In this document: one piece after another, positions 22,039-32,624 of the stretch | How the letters are laid out: the number at the start of each line of letters is the position of its first letter | Numbering within the stretch: the stretch's first letter is position 1 | From: Chaetoceros tenuissimus | Lineage: Eukaryota > Bacillariophyta > Thalassiosirophyceae > Chaetocerotales > Chaetocerotaceae | DNA length: 64,000 nt | Reading direction: 5' to 3' | Assembly (NCBI GenBank): GCA_021927905.1 | Contig: BLLK01000074.1 | Location: 620,001 to 684,000, forward strand | The notes under the pieces: model-generated | Database searches by the model: none | What the model was told of the DNA's origin: nothing | What the model saw: only the letters and a program-made list of their open reading frames with translations | Translations under genes and position numbers: made by a program

Positions 22039-23643
22039 TTACTCAACTTCTTTTATATTGGTCCCTTCTCCCAAACATTGCTCTCTAAAGTCATTCATGT
22101 ATGTTTCTGCAACCTTTGTCCTTGGTAAATTAGGATCTATACCGAATTCATCCGCTCTTTTCTGAAGCCAATCGACAGAGGCATGAGAAATATGAATCGC
22201 GCGTTTATGATGTACAGCATTGCAATCCACGTTTTGTTTTTCGCCTTTTATATACGATACACGACCAAGAATGGAGCGACCAGAATCTAAATTCACATCA
22301 TTGGAAGGATCTCGTCCTACCTCTCGAAGTAGCAACATGTCACTCTTGAGCCATGAATCTGATTTAGATATTTGTTCCGTCAAGAGTTGAGCAACTCGTT
22401 GCCATTCTTCTTTTGATGCTGATATGAGAGATGGGACATGTCTCTCGTAAGATGTAAACTTTCCATCATTGACGAGGGTATTTGCTTCTTCCGTAGATAA
22501 ATAGAGAGGCATGGTATCGTAATCACTCATGATTCCTCCAACATTTGCAATAGCGAGGTATCTATATAAACAATAAGCATTGTAAATATCTGCCGAAAAG
22601 ACTTTTTCAACTTCTTCCTTCATTGTATCAAAATAAGGATTCTTCATTGCATCTTCAATGGTGAGTATTCTTGGTTCGAATCCAGCCATTTCCCATTCCT
22701 TCTTCCACACATCAATCATATCATCATGTTGGTCCTCTTTGTGAAGTGGAGAAAAGAATGTGTAGCTGATAGGACGAGATGGTTTGATTTCGAAGCGATG
22801 TCCAATGCCCACGTTAACACAGTAGCTATTGATTTTCTTAAAAGATAATGCAGCATCGAGTTCCTGTCTAGGAAGAATGTTGATGGCATCTGCAATCTTT
22901 TCAAACTTGTCATCTCGCAGTAGCATTATGCGTGAATTATCAAGGAATGGGCGAATTTCGCGGCCTTGGTTCGTTTGAAAGACGTAATTGTTCAGATTTG
23001 GTAAGCTATTATCGCTTTCAAGAGAACAGTCAAATCTTATAACATCCCAGTCATCTGGAACAAGATTCGCTGCTAACCTCAATTTGTGCATATCTGTAAT
23101 TTCTACATCATCTTGTAAATTAAGAGATGTGCCTCTTGTGTTGTATTCATTGGACTGCATAAGATGCAATAGAGTATCGACCTTGCCAGATTCTCTGATA
23201 CACTTCTCTTCATCTTCAAAATCACAGACATATGGAAGTCCCTTCATCAAAGGTAATCTATAAAACGGAATACCTCGATTAGGTAGAAACCAAGAAAGCC
23301 AGTCTTCCATCTTCTTGCTCTTTTCGATGTCTTCATCGAGGTTCATGTAAAACATTTGGTCAATTGAGATACGAGTAGCTTCTTCGTCAAAATCTTCATT
23401 GTCAGTTTCTCCTTTGCTCTCTTTTACTTTACTCAAAAGTTCTTCATCTGTCGGGACATCAGAGTGAATTAATGGAAATGTATCAATTTGAAACTCTGAA
23501 AGGTCGACTTGGTTTGATGTGAGATATCTTGAAACTTGTGTTGGCTGCAAAAAATCAAAGTAGACAAAGATTGCACATGTAAAAATTAAAGAAGTGACCA
23601 TCTTCTTTCTAGAAGATACTTTGCCTCGTGTTGGAAGATGCAT
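22039..23643 (-). CDS. Type II membrane glycosyltransferase, two GT-like modules (paralogue 1)
   Basis: 534 residues from an ATG at 23643. A basic N-terminus is followed by one hydrophobic anchor (about 16-33), as in Golgi type II transferases. The first module has a start like DQMFYMNLDED and a later LQDDVEI segment, recalling GT25 enzymes; the second contains GGIMSDYDTMPL, a DxD metal/nucleotide-sugar site of the GT32 / alpha-1,4 transferase kind. Sugar donor and acceptor are unknown. It lies head-to-head with a close paralogue at 24408, and both genes share the 764-bp spacer. Confidence 0.65.
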   Translation of the reverse strand: MHLPTRGKVSSRKKMVTSLIFTCAIFVYFDFLQPTQVSRYLTSNQVDLSEFQIDTFPLIHSDVPTDEELLSKVKESKGETDNEDFDEEATRISIDQMFYMNLDEDIEKSKKMEDWLSWFLPNRGIPFYRLPLMKGLPYVCDFEDEEKCIRESGKVDTLLHLMQSNEYNTRGTSLNLQDDVEITDMHKLRLAANLVPDDWDVIRFDCSLESDNSLPNLNNYVFQTNQGREIRPFLDNSRIMLLRDDKFEKIADAINILPRQELDAALSFKKINSYCVNVGIGHRFEIKPSRPISYTFFSPLHKEDQHDDMIDVWKKEWEMAGFEPRILTIEDAMKNPYFDTMKEEVEKVFSADIYNAYCLYRYLAIANVGGIMSDYDTMPLYLSTEEANTLVNDGKFTSYERHVPSLISASKEEWQRVAQLLTEQISKSDSWLKSDMLLLREVGRDPSNDVNLDSGRSILGRVSYIKGEKQNVDCNAVHHKRAIHISHASVDWLQKRADEFGIDPNLPRTKVAETYMNDFREQCLGEGTNIKEVE

Positions 23644-24407
23644 TATGATTTAGAATCTGTCTCCTGTACTTTTCAAAAGCTCGTATTTTATAAATATCTT
23701 CTATCTTTTCTCTCTCTCTCATCTCTTAATAAATTATAAAAGAGGTCACGACGGAATTTCTTTTTATCATATTCCATTCACTTTTACTTAGAAATGTGAG
23801 TGGTTTATCATTTGAATGACTTACGGGTAAATGACAAATTTCGTGGTCATCATCGAACATTGGATATGTACAAACACTAAAGTCCGTGATAAATTCACCT
23901 CGTGAATAATTTTGTCATTTTTTGAAATGTATTGATTCAAACGGTGCAGATACAAAAAGTATGCATACTCTATATATGCAAACACATTACATAAACCTTT
24001 CATTTTTAAATTTATGAGCTAGTATTGAAAATCATTGTATTTTCATTATCGATGCTGTTTTCCATACGAGACGGAGTATTGACCGTTTTATGAACGAACA
24101 TTCGATGTTATTTTTTTCTCCATGACCTTTTACGTACGTGTTGTTTTGGTAATTTATGATAATTCCTACACGAAATCCGGAGAAAATACTTTGTTTGTGA
24201 CTTGTAACGTACGTACTAGTTTGGTAATTAATTGGAAACTTTTTGTCACTCTTTATATACGAGTCATTTTCGTCTTACTTACCACATAATTCTTGTGTTT
24301 TGAGGTTTTGAGGAGTGCAAACAACAGGAATGTTTGGTCATTTTATAATTTCGCAAACGAACAAAGTGAATTTATAAAAAATTTCTCTAACCAGATCAAT
24401 ACAATAC
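23644..24407. promoter_or_regulatory. Bidirectional promoter of the glycosyltransferase pair
   Basis: AT-rich spacer between divergent paralogues. A motif CGTACGT followed by TTTGGTAATT occurs twice about 75 bp apart (near 24133 and 24208), nearer to the plus-strand gene. No ORF or RNA gene seen. Confidence 0.45.
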
Positions 24408-26030
24408 ATGATGAATCTTCCAAGACGAGGCAAAGCATCTTCGAAGAAGAAGGCGGCTACTTCTTTCATGTTGAGTGCATGTGCGGTCTACCTTCTTGGG
24501 CTCCAGCCAGCGCAAATGACCAGATATCTCTCATCGAACCAAGTCGACCTTTCCGAGTTTCAAATTGATACTTATCCGCTCATCGATGCTGATATCCCGA
24601 GAGAAGAAGTGATTCAAAAAGTAAAAGAGATCAAAGGAGAACTTGAGAATGAAGATTTTGACGAAGAAGCTGCTCGTATCCCAATTGACCAAATGTTTTA
24701 CATGAATTATGAAGAAGACATCGAAAAGAGCAAAAAGATGGAAGACTGGCTATCATGGTTCCTTCCACACAGAAACATTCCTTTTTATAGATTACCTTTG
24801 ATGAAGGGACTTCCATATGTTTGTGCATTTGAAGATGAAGAAAAGTGCATCAAGGAATCTGGCAAGGTCGATACTCTATTGCATCTTATGCAGTCCAACG
24901 AATACAATACACGTGGTACATCTCTTATTTTACAAGATGATGTAGAAATTACAGATATGCATAGATTGAGACTGGCTGCAAATCTTGTTCCAGATGACTG
25001 GGATGTTATAAGATTTGACTGTCCTCTTGAGAAGGATACCTCTTTGCCAAACTTGAATAATTACGTCTTTCAAACAAATCAGGGTCGTGCTTTCTATCCT
25101 TTTCTTGATAACTCACGTGCAATGTTGTTACGTGATGACAAGTTTGAAAAGATTGCAGATGCCATCAACATTCTTCCTAGACAGGAACTCGATGCTGCAT
25201 TATCTTTTAAGAAAATCAATAGCTACTGCGTAAACGTTGGTGCAGGAAATCGCTTTGAAATCATCAAGCCTCGTCCTGTCATCTACACATTCTTTTCTCC
25301 ACTTCATGAAAACTCTAAACACGACGAATTGATTGATGTTTGGAAGAAGGAATGGGAATCGTTTGGATTTGAACCTAGAATTCTTACCATTGAAGATGCA
25401 ATGAGCCATCCTCATTTCGAGACAATGAAGGCAGAAGTTGAAAAGTTTTTCCCCACTGATGTCTACAATGCTTACTGCATCTACAGATATCTCGCGATGG
25501 CTAACGTCGGAGGAATCATGACGGATTACGATTCCATGCCTCTATACTTTCCTATCGAGGAAGCCATGGGCGAGACTCTTGTAAATGATGGAAAGTTCAC
25601 ATCCTATGAGCTTCATGTTCCATCCCTCATTTCTGCATCGAAAGAAGAATGGTTCAAAGTTGCTCAACTCTTGACAGAAGAACTTCCAAAAACTGACATT
25701 CCTCACAAGAGTGACATGTTACTCCTTGTAGAACTCGGACAAGATCCATCCAATGATATAGATTTTAGCCTTGCTGGTCCACGTCCTCTTAGTGTCGTTG
25801 GTGAGATGCCATACATTGAAGGCGAGGTGCAAAAAGTGAATTGCGATTATCTCAAGAACAAGCGTGTTATTCACATGTCTCACGCTCTTACTCATTACAC
25901 CAAAGAAGCAGCTGATAAGATAGGTTTTAAACCAGATGAGAATAGAGCCAAGTTTGTGGAAACATTCATGAATGACTTTCGAGTACAATGTTTGCTCATG
26001 GATGATGAGCATTTGGTGGAAGCTCAATAA
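24408..26030 (+). CDS. Type II membrane glycosyltransferase (paralogue 2)
   Basis: 540 residues with the same plan as its neighbour: basic N-terminus, single anchor, DQMFYMNYEED...LQDDVEITD module, then GGIMTDYDSMPLY with the DxD site. Most of the length aligns without gaps to paralogue 1. Two adjacent ATGs (24408, 24411) could start it. A Golgi lumenal glycan-modifying role is inferred from topology and family; the substrate is not known. Confidence 0.65.
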   Translation: MMNLPRRGKASSKKKAATSFMLSACAVYLLGLQPAQMTRYLSSNQVDLSEFQIDTYPLIDADIPREEVIQKVKEIKGELENEDFDEEAARIPIDQMFYMNYEEDIEKSKKMEDWLSWFLPHRNIPFYRLPLMKGLPYVCAFEDEEKCIKESGKVDTLLHLMQSNEYNTRGTSLILQDDVEITDMHRLRLAANLVPDDWDVIRFDCPLEKDTSLPNLNNYVFQTNQGRAFYPFLDNSRAMLLRDDKFEKIADAINILPRQELDAALSFKKINSYCVNVGAGNRFEIIKPRPVIYTFFSPLHENSKHDELIDVWKKEWESFGFEPRILTIEDAMSHPHFETMKAEVEKFFPTDVYNAYCIYRYLAMANVGGIMTDYDSMPLYFPIEEAMGETLVNDGKFTSYELHVPSLISASKEEWFKVAQLLTEELPKTDIPHKSDMLLLVELGQDPSNDIDFSLAGPRPLSVVGEMPYIEGEVQKVNCDYLKNKRVIHMSHALTHYTKEAADKIGFKPDENRAKFVETFMNDFRVQCLLMDDEHLVEAQ

Positions 26031-26472
26031 ATATCCTTAGCATTTTTTCCCTAATTTATATTTCAATTAATAATTTATAAGACATGAATAAACACAAAGA
26101 ATATTACGTTATAAGGTCTACTCATTCCTCTTGAATAAATAGGGTACAAGCATTTTAACCAAAGTATCCATCGCTTGATAGCATTGTGAAAACTGTTGAA
26201 CAAACTTATCCAAAATCCTTATTCTGGTAGAGAATAATAAAATGTTGCTGTCGCGTCCTACTTTTAAGGTTAATCGTCTTGCACGACTAGATCATGAGCT
26301 CTGTTTTTTGAAGACAGACTTTGAGGTTTCCGTTAAGTAGCTTTTGTTTTGAGCGAGTATTTATCACATGATGACCCATGAAAACGTTGAATGTGATTAA
26401 GAATATTTGGACGATAAAGATTTTGAATAGGCTGCATATATCAAGGGAAACACCTTTTTGAGTAAATAAAGC
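26031..26472. other. Intergenic region
   Basis: 3' flank of the glycosyltransferase gene and upstream region of the small ORF at 26473. AT-rich, nothing further recognised. Confidence 0.4.
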
Positions 26473-26838
26473 ATGATTGTTACTGCAACTGCTGCGAAAA
26501 GGTATCTCATATCTTTGGCAGCCATCGTGATCGGTGTGATAATGAGAAAGTACATTTACGAATTTGAAGATGATTCTGCTATATTACAAAAGGGAAAATA
26601 TATTTCAGAAGGGTATGATATTAATACTAGACATTCTATAGACGAGTCGTTTCTAAAAGAAAGATTGCAAAATTCTTTATCTGCAGACGAAGACCACCAT
26701 GATCATTACTATTATGCACAAGATGACGATGATATTATATTCGATATTGATACGGGTGAATTCATAGGAGATGATGACTATGTTAGAGAAAACCTAGACA
26801 GGCAAATGGAATTGAAATTGAGAGGAAATTGGATATAA
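26473..26838 (+). CDS. Small single-pass membrane protein, acidic
   Basis: 121 residues from an ATG. An N-terminal hydrophobic segment (about 11-24, LISLAAIVIGVIM) acts as anchor or signal; the rest is acidic with runs of Asp and a His/Tyr cluster (DHHDHYYY). I do not recognise the family. Support is only ORF length, a standard start and composition unlike random AT-rich sequence. Confidence 0.45.
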   Translation: MIVTATAAKRYLISLAAIVIGVIMRKYIYEFEDDSAILQKGKYISEGYDINTRHSIDESFLKERLQNSLSADEDHHDHYYYAQDDDDIIFDIDTGEFIGDDDYVRENLDRQMELKLRGNWI

Positions 26839-26979
26839 AAGGCAACTTGCTGCTTTCAACTTTTATGACTTCAAGATGAGACATTGTTAATGTAAAGTAC
26901 TGAGACTATACACCTATAGCCAATGATTTTAGAATACAAGCAATATTATAAAATGTTTATTATAGAATGAAAATAATTA

Positions 26980-28365
26980 TTAATCAACCTTCTTGACAAC
27001 AACTTTTTTCGTTTCTGAAACAAATTCATGTTCGCCAGATTTGTCATATTTGACTCTATTGGCATGTTTTCTCTCTCGACTTTCCTTTTGTATTTGAGCA
27101 ACTGCAGTTTGCTTCTTGATCAATTTAGGAAGCTTTCTAGACTTGTGAATCTTTGCAACATCAGGAAGATGTTCATATTTCTTGATGAGTGCTTGACGAT
27201 ATTGAACAGCCTTTTCTTCCCGAGCAGTCATTTGTCCAATCTTTTCACTGGCATTTGATTTCCATAAACGCAAGTTGAAATCATCACTACCCGATACAAT
27301 ATACTTATTATCAGCTGTAAAGTTGAGAGTAAAAATCTTTTGCATACGTTTGGTATGATAAACTTCTCTAGCTGTAGATTTGCGATGATTGAAGATACGA
27401 ATCGTCTTGTCATATCCACCAGTTGCAAATTCTCTTCCTGTAGGCGACCAAGTAATACAAAGAATAGTACCAACGTGTCCTTTATGAATGGTAGTTGGTC
27501 TATCCAATCGTCGCATATCAAAAGAGTATGCATTGTAATCTTCATTTCCAACAACGAAATTCATAGGTTCCATAGGATTCCATTCAAGACAATTGGACCT
27601 CATTTTCAAAACAGTCTTTTGAAGCGCCGATCCTGATCTTGTATCAAATAGTCCAATACCACGGTCCATACTACACTGTCCCAATAAATTACGTTCTGCA
27701 GGATTGTATCGAACAACAGTCGAAGTGTCAACATTATTGCCCCATAAATTATCAAACGTTACAAGTGGAGAATTACGTTCTGGATCCCAGATATCTACAG
27801 AATTATCAGAAGCAGTAGCAAATTGTGCCATGGATCTATGATAATCAATATTCTTGAAAGATCCAACATTATTCGATCGATACGTCATGACAGGTCCATG
27901 CAAAGTAGCCCATTCTTGAGCTTCCATGTTGGATGCATCAGGATATACATTCCAAGATTTGATCAAACCATCATCGGAGCATGAATAAAATGTCTGTCCA
28001 TCATTGGCAAATACTAACCCCGTCACCATTCGACTGTGTGCTCCTGGTAAATCTTGGACGAGAGTCCGACCTGCCAAATCCCAAATACGAATTTCACCAT
28101 CACCCGCTCCCGATACAAATGGCACTAAAGCATTACGTGACATACATGATGCAGTGACTCCATCTCTATGACCACCTTTTAGATCTCCTACAAATGGTTT
28201 GGCAAACATACGGTCAATCTTTGCAGATGTGACTGCTCGAGTATATTCTCTTGCTCGTTGATGAGGGTGATAGGTTGGATCGAGGTTACGATGTTGTCTT
28301 CGGAGATCTCCTTGAGTCTCTCGTGTTGTCGACGCCTTGGATCTTGATAAGGCCTTTATTTTCAT
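26980..28365 (-). CDS. DCAF13: DCAF13/Sof1 WD40 protein, rRNA processing factor
   Basis: 461 residues, single exon, close to the family length (about 445). The N-terminus (HRNLDPTYHPHQRAREYTRA) is the Sof1 signature, followed by about seven WD40 repeats (for example SGAGDGEIRIWDLAG, ATGGYDKTIRIFN, VSGSDDFNLRLWK) and a basic C-terminal Sof1 domain (KLPKLIKKQ...RERKHANRVKYD). Sof1 is part of the U3 snoRNP small-subunit processome in the nucleolus; DCAF13 also serves as a CUL4-DDB1 adaptor in animals. It is divergent from the GDNP/GPP gene at 33016, from which it is now separated by the MULE insertion. Confidence 0.92.
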   Translation of the reverse strand: MKIKALSRSKASTTRETQGDLRRQHRNLDPTYHPHQRAREYTRAVTSAKIDRMFAKPFVGDLKGGHRDGVTASCMSRNALVPFVSGAGDGEIRIWDLAGRTLVQDLPGAHSRMVTGLVFANDGQTFYSCSDDGLIKSWNVYPDASNMEAQEWATLHGPVMTYRSNNVGSFKNIDYHRSMAQFATASDNSVDIWDPERNSPLVTFDNLWGNNVDTSTVVRYNPAERNLLGQCSMDRGIGLFDTRSGSALQKTVLKMRSNCLEWNPMEPMNFVVGNEDYNAYSFDMRRLDRPTTIHKGHVGTILCITWSPTGREFATGGYDKTIRIFNHRKSTAREVYHTKRMQKIFTLNFTADNKYIVSGSDDFNLRLWKSNASEKIGQMTAREEKAVQYRQALIKKYEHLPDVAKIHKSRKLPKLIKKQTAVAQIQKESRERKHANRVKYDKSGEHEFVSETKKVVVKKVD

Positions 28366-28600
28366 GATGACTTTTATGTAAATGGAATTCGAGTAGAAGA
28401 ATTGGTATATGTATATTTTTCAACAGAGGTACAAGGTATTGAATACGAGTAAAAGTATTATTATTCAATCATCTTTCATCATCTTTCATCTCGCTCTTTA
28501 TTTCCTTTTTCTTGAAAATGAATGGCTCAGAAGTGCATTTCTAAAATAGTATAAACATATGAGAAGTCAGGCCATTTACTGCCATCATGTGACATCATGT
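28366..28600. promoter_or_regulatory. Promoter segment of DCAF13, duplicated at 38690
   Basis: From about 28415 to 28600 this sequence is repeated in the same orientation at about 38690-38872, upstream of another gene-family member. It includes the pyrimidine-rich TTTCTTGAAA...ATGGCTCAG block and the doubled CATCATGT that became the MULE target. The original spacer probably served DCAF13 and the gene at 33016 together. Confidence 0.7.
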
Positions 28601-28670
28601 GAGGTGGTCTGGGGTGAGTGGGTCGACGGTGAGTGGGTTGGTGAGTGGGCTACTTGGACGCATAACCTGT

Positions 28671-29372
28671 GATTTATATGGTAATACACAACAAACAAGA
28701 GTGAGTCAGTCATGTTAAATTTAAATTTCGTAAGACTGGAGCCCGCCAAACTTCTGCTGCACTTCCAGCACTTCCACTCACTTTTCGCATTAGTTATGTG
28801 TTTCATAAATTCTCATCAAAGCACAAACGAAGTTGAGCACCAAATAAACGAAGTCGAACACCGCCCGATATAGGTAAATAATCAAAATATGTATGTAGTG
28901 CATGTATCTATATAATTGGGATTGTTATTGAACCACCTTTCATGAGTACCTAGCGGCCTGCTGCACCATATGATGAGAGTGAATAGCTTCCAGTCTGTAC
29001 TGAACGTGTAACAGGGAGAACTGTTATTTTGTCACGGAGAGTCAGTCAGTATCTGATATGGTGTAGTAGGATGCAGGTTTACTTCTACTGTGAAAGGGTG
29101 TCTATTGTTTACAATATATATCTGTATGTGTGTACATATGCGATGCTGAAAAGAGTTTATTGTTTCATTTTCTTCAACCCTCAAAAATTTGTATTTCATT
29201 GTCATTGGGAAATAGTTAGCATTGTCTATGATGGTAGGTTGCGGCGTGGTTTACTCTATGCCGTCGCGAACTTTACCTAGACAAAAATATGCTCTTCCCA
29301 CCCATCCGTATGGCTAATGAATTCAATACACAAGGGATACAAACATATATCTTTATATTATATTTACTTCTT
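28671..29372. other. Subterminal region of the MULE
   Basis: About 700 bp between the left TIR and the transposase stop. A plus-strand open stretch at 29029-29280 has no support beyond length. No second gene recognised. Confidence 0.4.
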
Positions 29373-32300
29373 CTACATTTTAAATTCTGTCGTCTGCTCT
29401 TCTTCTGTTACATCATGTTGAAATTGCTGGGATAATGGCAGATAATGTTGAGATGGCTGTGTAAAATATATAGGCTGCATAGGCATAGGATATTGCGGTT
29501 GTGAGAGATGTCCTAATTGTGGACCAAATACTTGTGGTTGAAGGATGAAGTTTTGGGATAAGCTTTGCGATAAGTTTTGCTGTATCTGACGATTCGGCGG
29601 GGCCTTAAATGCAGTACCATCATATATAAATGATATGACCTTTCTTCCACATGATTGCGAAATAAATGTATTCATTGACTCACCAGCTATTAGCATCCTC
29701 TCCTTTGTGCTTATTTCCTCTTGTTTACTTCCGATAGCCAAAAAACTCACTTCTATCGCCAGATCAGACAGGGAGCTATATCCAACAAGAGGATGCTGGC
29801 AATTTTGTAAATACAGATTATGAATGAAGACTCCTCTGGACTTATTAGATACATTTCTTGCAATGGTGCCATGTTGTTTTTCATCGTAGTATTGTAGAAT
29901 GGCATTATATTCCAATCTGTTACGAAGTCGTGATGCATCATTCTTGGTTTCTTCAAGAGACACAATATATTCAGCTCCTTTTGCGGCAAGTTCCTTTCTG
30001 ATATCGCAATTTGTATATCTGTGCCCTTTTCCAGAACAATATCCACAACTTGATTCCTCTTTCGTGTTCACCACAACTTGATGTGACACTATTTTCTTTG
30101 ACGATCGCTTGATATGCTCTCTTCTTGACATGAGTCTCTTCTTTGATTGCTTTCGGATCATGAGTTCACTAGGCATGTCTGGTCTTGTGAACATATTAGT
30201 CTTTGTGAACTTGTGCTGCCCATGACTTTGGACTATAGAAGTGAGATATTGAAGAACATTATCATCGTGAACATGTGCAGAAGAATCAAATAGAGTAGAT
30301 TGACCATCTGTCTTTAGCAACTTTTCCATGCATAACACAAGTGCGCCAACCATATATTTTGTATCATCACTGCAGTGCTCATATCGATGCGGTACCTCTT
30401 TCATAATGTCAGTAATATCTTTTTTGGGTAGGGGTGCAGTTGCTTTTGTTTCACATGTATTAGTTACTTCCTCTTCTTCCCAGTGCTCAATCTCTGTCCC
30501 GACAACACTATCCATATCTATATCATCCCCATTTGCACTATCCACATCTATATTGGCTGCGTATGCACTCGAATCATCAGTAACAATTTTTGTCCCTTTT
30601 ACAGTGTCCCTTCGGAAGTGCCATTGTGCAAATAGAGTGGGTAGAAAAGTCATACTGTTAGCTAGAAGCTCATGTTCGCACATTTCCTCATATGAAATTG
30701 ACGCCTCGCAACTCCTGCACCTGTAGATTCCATCTGTGTGACCCCTATGTAACAAGCGAGCTGGAGCAGTTACAAATTTTTTGCTAAAAACTTTTGCTGT
30801 ATCATCCTCCAAAAACTCACAACAATACTCATTCAATCTTCCAACTCTCATTTTGAAACGCTGATATGATTTCAGACTTAAACTTCCTGCTGCATCGATA
30901 AGACATTGCTCACTATTTTCATTTCTCAATATATGTAATTCTGTCTCCAACTTCACCTTCTCACCATATAATACCGAATTGAATTTATTTACAAGAAATT
31001 GCTCACGTAAAAAAAGATCTTTTACAAGTGTCATAGGCTCCTCACAGTAGTTGTTCTTGTACTTGTCGCCATCGTTCAAGTGTATCAGAACACTAGAATG
31101 ATTTGATTCTGATAGGGACGACCCATGTTTCCCACGAGTTCCTCTTGTTTTTGAAAGTATGTAAGAAGAATATGACTCTTTCTTTGATTTGAAATCAATC
31201 AGTGTGTCTACGTGTTGTTGATTGAAAGATGCTGTTGCTGTTAATATTTCCATGGCGGTGGTGTAAGCATGCTCAAATTTTTCACTACTTGTTGCAGTGA
31301 CCATCTCACGTACTTTGGAAGAAATAAGGGTATAGCTTGGACCAAAAAGCTTTGGTAGAGATTCAAATAAGTGATGCCAATCTGCCATAAAATGACAATT
31401 GGGGAGGGAGAAATCATTGGAGACTACATCCTGCGTAATGATACCATCTGCTGTCAAAACATAGATATCTTCCCGAGATCTACCAGGAGAATTGTCCAAG
31501 CAAAAATTGATAACTGATTCATATGCTTCAATTCTTTCAGTGCAAATAATTGACTCACAGCCGACACACACCATGTCAAGCTCATTGTACATTGTAATGG
31601 CAATGTATGGCCATAGCCATTTATTTATTCCTCTTTTCATGGCGTCAACAGAAATGAAACTTCCATATCTCTCAAAATTAGCTCGCATAGTAGCAGTCTG
31701 CCATACACAGCCAGTTATTACACCATTTGAATCAGACAGAAGTTCATACTTAAAATTTCCATCAGCCTTTTGGACCATGAGGTCCATATACTCTTTGAAA
31801 GTCACTATGGATTCTTCATCTGTCCTTTCAGACATAATTTGTAACCATAATTCTTTTGCTATTTCTGTGCTTTCGTGCTCATTTAATGGTACATCATCTA
31901 AACCACTATGTAGCTTGTTTACTTTGGCATATTGCTGAAATGCCTCAAAATTGTCTAGATGATCCATGTGAGGGATAATCCTTTTGATTTTCCTACGCAA
32001 GTTGTATATATCTCCTTTGGAAATATTTTTATTTGATGGCCAAAATGGTGTAATGATAGACTTTATGGAAGATGTCTTCAATCTTCCTTCTCCATTCTTG
32101 GACATTGTGCATAATTGATATAGTGCTAAATCATTGATAGATTTTACATATTTGCCACTACGTGCTCGAGCGACAAGTTGTTGTTGTGGGCTTGGGTTAC
32201 AACTTCCACCATGTGAAAGAATAACTTTTGATATAATGATTGGGACTCCAGCATCAAATACAGGTTTGGATTTATCTTTGCTTCGTTCATTTTTGGTAGA

Positions 32301-32624
32301 TCTAATTGCAATTAGGAAGGTGCAGCCTTTATGTAGAGAGCCACCATCAACCTGGCGTGGGGTTTGGTGATCACGATACTTGTCTTTATGTCCTGGCTTT
32401 CTGAAACAGTTGCATCGAAAGTGAGTTGGAGTAGGATTGCAAACAGACCATCCTGTAGCTGAGGCATAAAATTCAAGTGCAGACTTTAAATGAGCTTTAT
32501 CAACCCATTTCTGCTCAACTTTAAAAATGTTAGATGCTGGAATAGCATCAGATCCAACAAGCTTAATAGTGGTACTTAAACCAGCAACACAGCCATCATT
32601 ATTCAATTGTAAGTGGGAGCTCAT
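29373..32624 (-). CDS. MULE transposase with zinc knuckle
   Basis: About 1083 residues from the ATG at 32624; the frame is open further upstream, and a short first exon ending near 32695 is possible. The N-terminal part has a Cys/His-containing DNA-binding region (HFRCNCFRKPGHKDKYRDH). The core shows the MULE DDE pattern: ISVDAMKRG (first Asp), VLTADGIITQ (second Asp) followed by a CHFMADWHH block. A CCHC zinc knuckle (CGYCSGKGHRYTNC) lies near the C-terminus, and a Gln/Pro-rich tail ends the protein. Cut-and-paste transposition of its own element is the expected role. Confidence 0.85.
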   Translation of the reverse strand: MSSHLQLNNDGCVAGLSTTIKLVGSDAIPASNIFKVEQKWVDKAHLKSALEFYASATGWSVCNPTPTHFRCNCFRKPGHKDKYRDHQTPRQVDGGSLHKGCTFLIAIRSTKNERSKDKSKPVFDAGVPIIISKVILSHGGSCNPSPQQQLVARARSGKYVKSINDLALYQLCTMSKNGEGRLKTSSIKSIITPFWPSNKNISKGDIYNLRRKIKRIIPHMDHLDNFEAFQQYAKVNKLHSGLDDVPLNEHESTEIAKELWLQIMSERTDEESIVTFKEYMDLMVQKADGNFKYELLSDSNGVITGCVWQTATMRANFERYGSFISVDAMKRGINKWLWPYIAITMYNELDMVCVGCESIICTERIEAYESVINFCLDNSPGRSREDIYVLTADGIITQDVVSNDFSLPNCHFMADWHHLFESLPKLFGPSYTLISSKVREMVTATSSEKFEHAYTTAMEILTATASFNQQHVDTLIDFKSKKESYSSYILSKTRGTRGKHGSSLSESNHSSVLIHLNDGDKYKNNYCEEPMTLVKDLFLREQFLVNKFNSVLYGEKVKLETELHILRNENSEQCLIDAAGSLSLKSYQRFKMRVGRLNEYCCEFLEDDTAKVFSKKFVTAPARLLHRGHTDGIYRCRSCEASISYEEMCEHELLANSMTFLPTLFAQWHFRRDTVKGTKIVTDDSSAYAANIDVDSANGDDIDMDSVVGTEIEHWEEEEVTNTCETKATAPLPKKDITDIMKEVPHRYEHCSDDTKYMVGALVLCMEKLLKTDGQSTLFDSSAHVHDDNVLQYLTSIVQSHGQHKFTKTNMFTRPDMPSELMIRKQSKKRLMSRREHIKRSSKKIVSHQVVVNTKEESSCGYCSGKGHRYTNCDIRKELAAKGAEYIVSLEETKNDASRLRNRLEYNAILQYYDEKQHGTIARNVSNKSRGVFIHNLYLQNCQHPLVGYSSLSDLAIEVSFLAIGSKQEEISTKERMLIAGESMNTFISQSCGRKVISFIYDGTAFKAPPNRQIQQNLSQSLSQNFILQPQVFGPQLGHLSQPQYPMPMQPIYFTQPSQHYLPLSQQFQHDVTEEEQTTEFKM

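Noticed and set aside
22668-22684. GGTTCGAATCC resembles a tRNA T-loop.
   Set aside because: It lies inside the glycosyltransferase coding sequence and no acceptor stem or anticodon arm can be paired around it.
29029-29280. Plus-strand 83-codon open stretch within the MULE.
   Set aside because: No ATG context, domain or paralogue support; composition fits AT-rich background.
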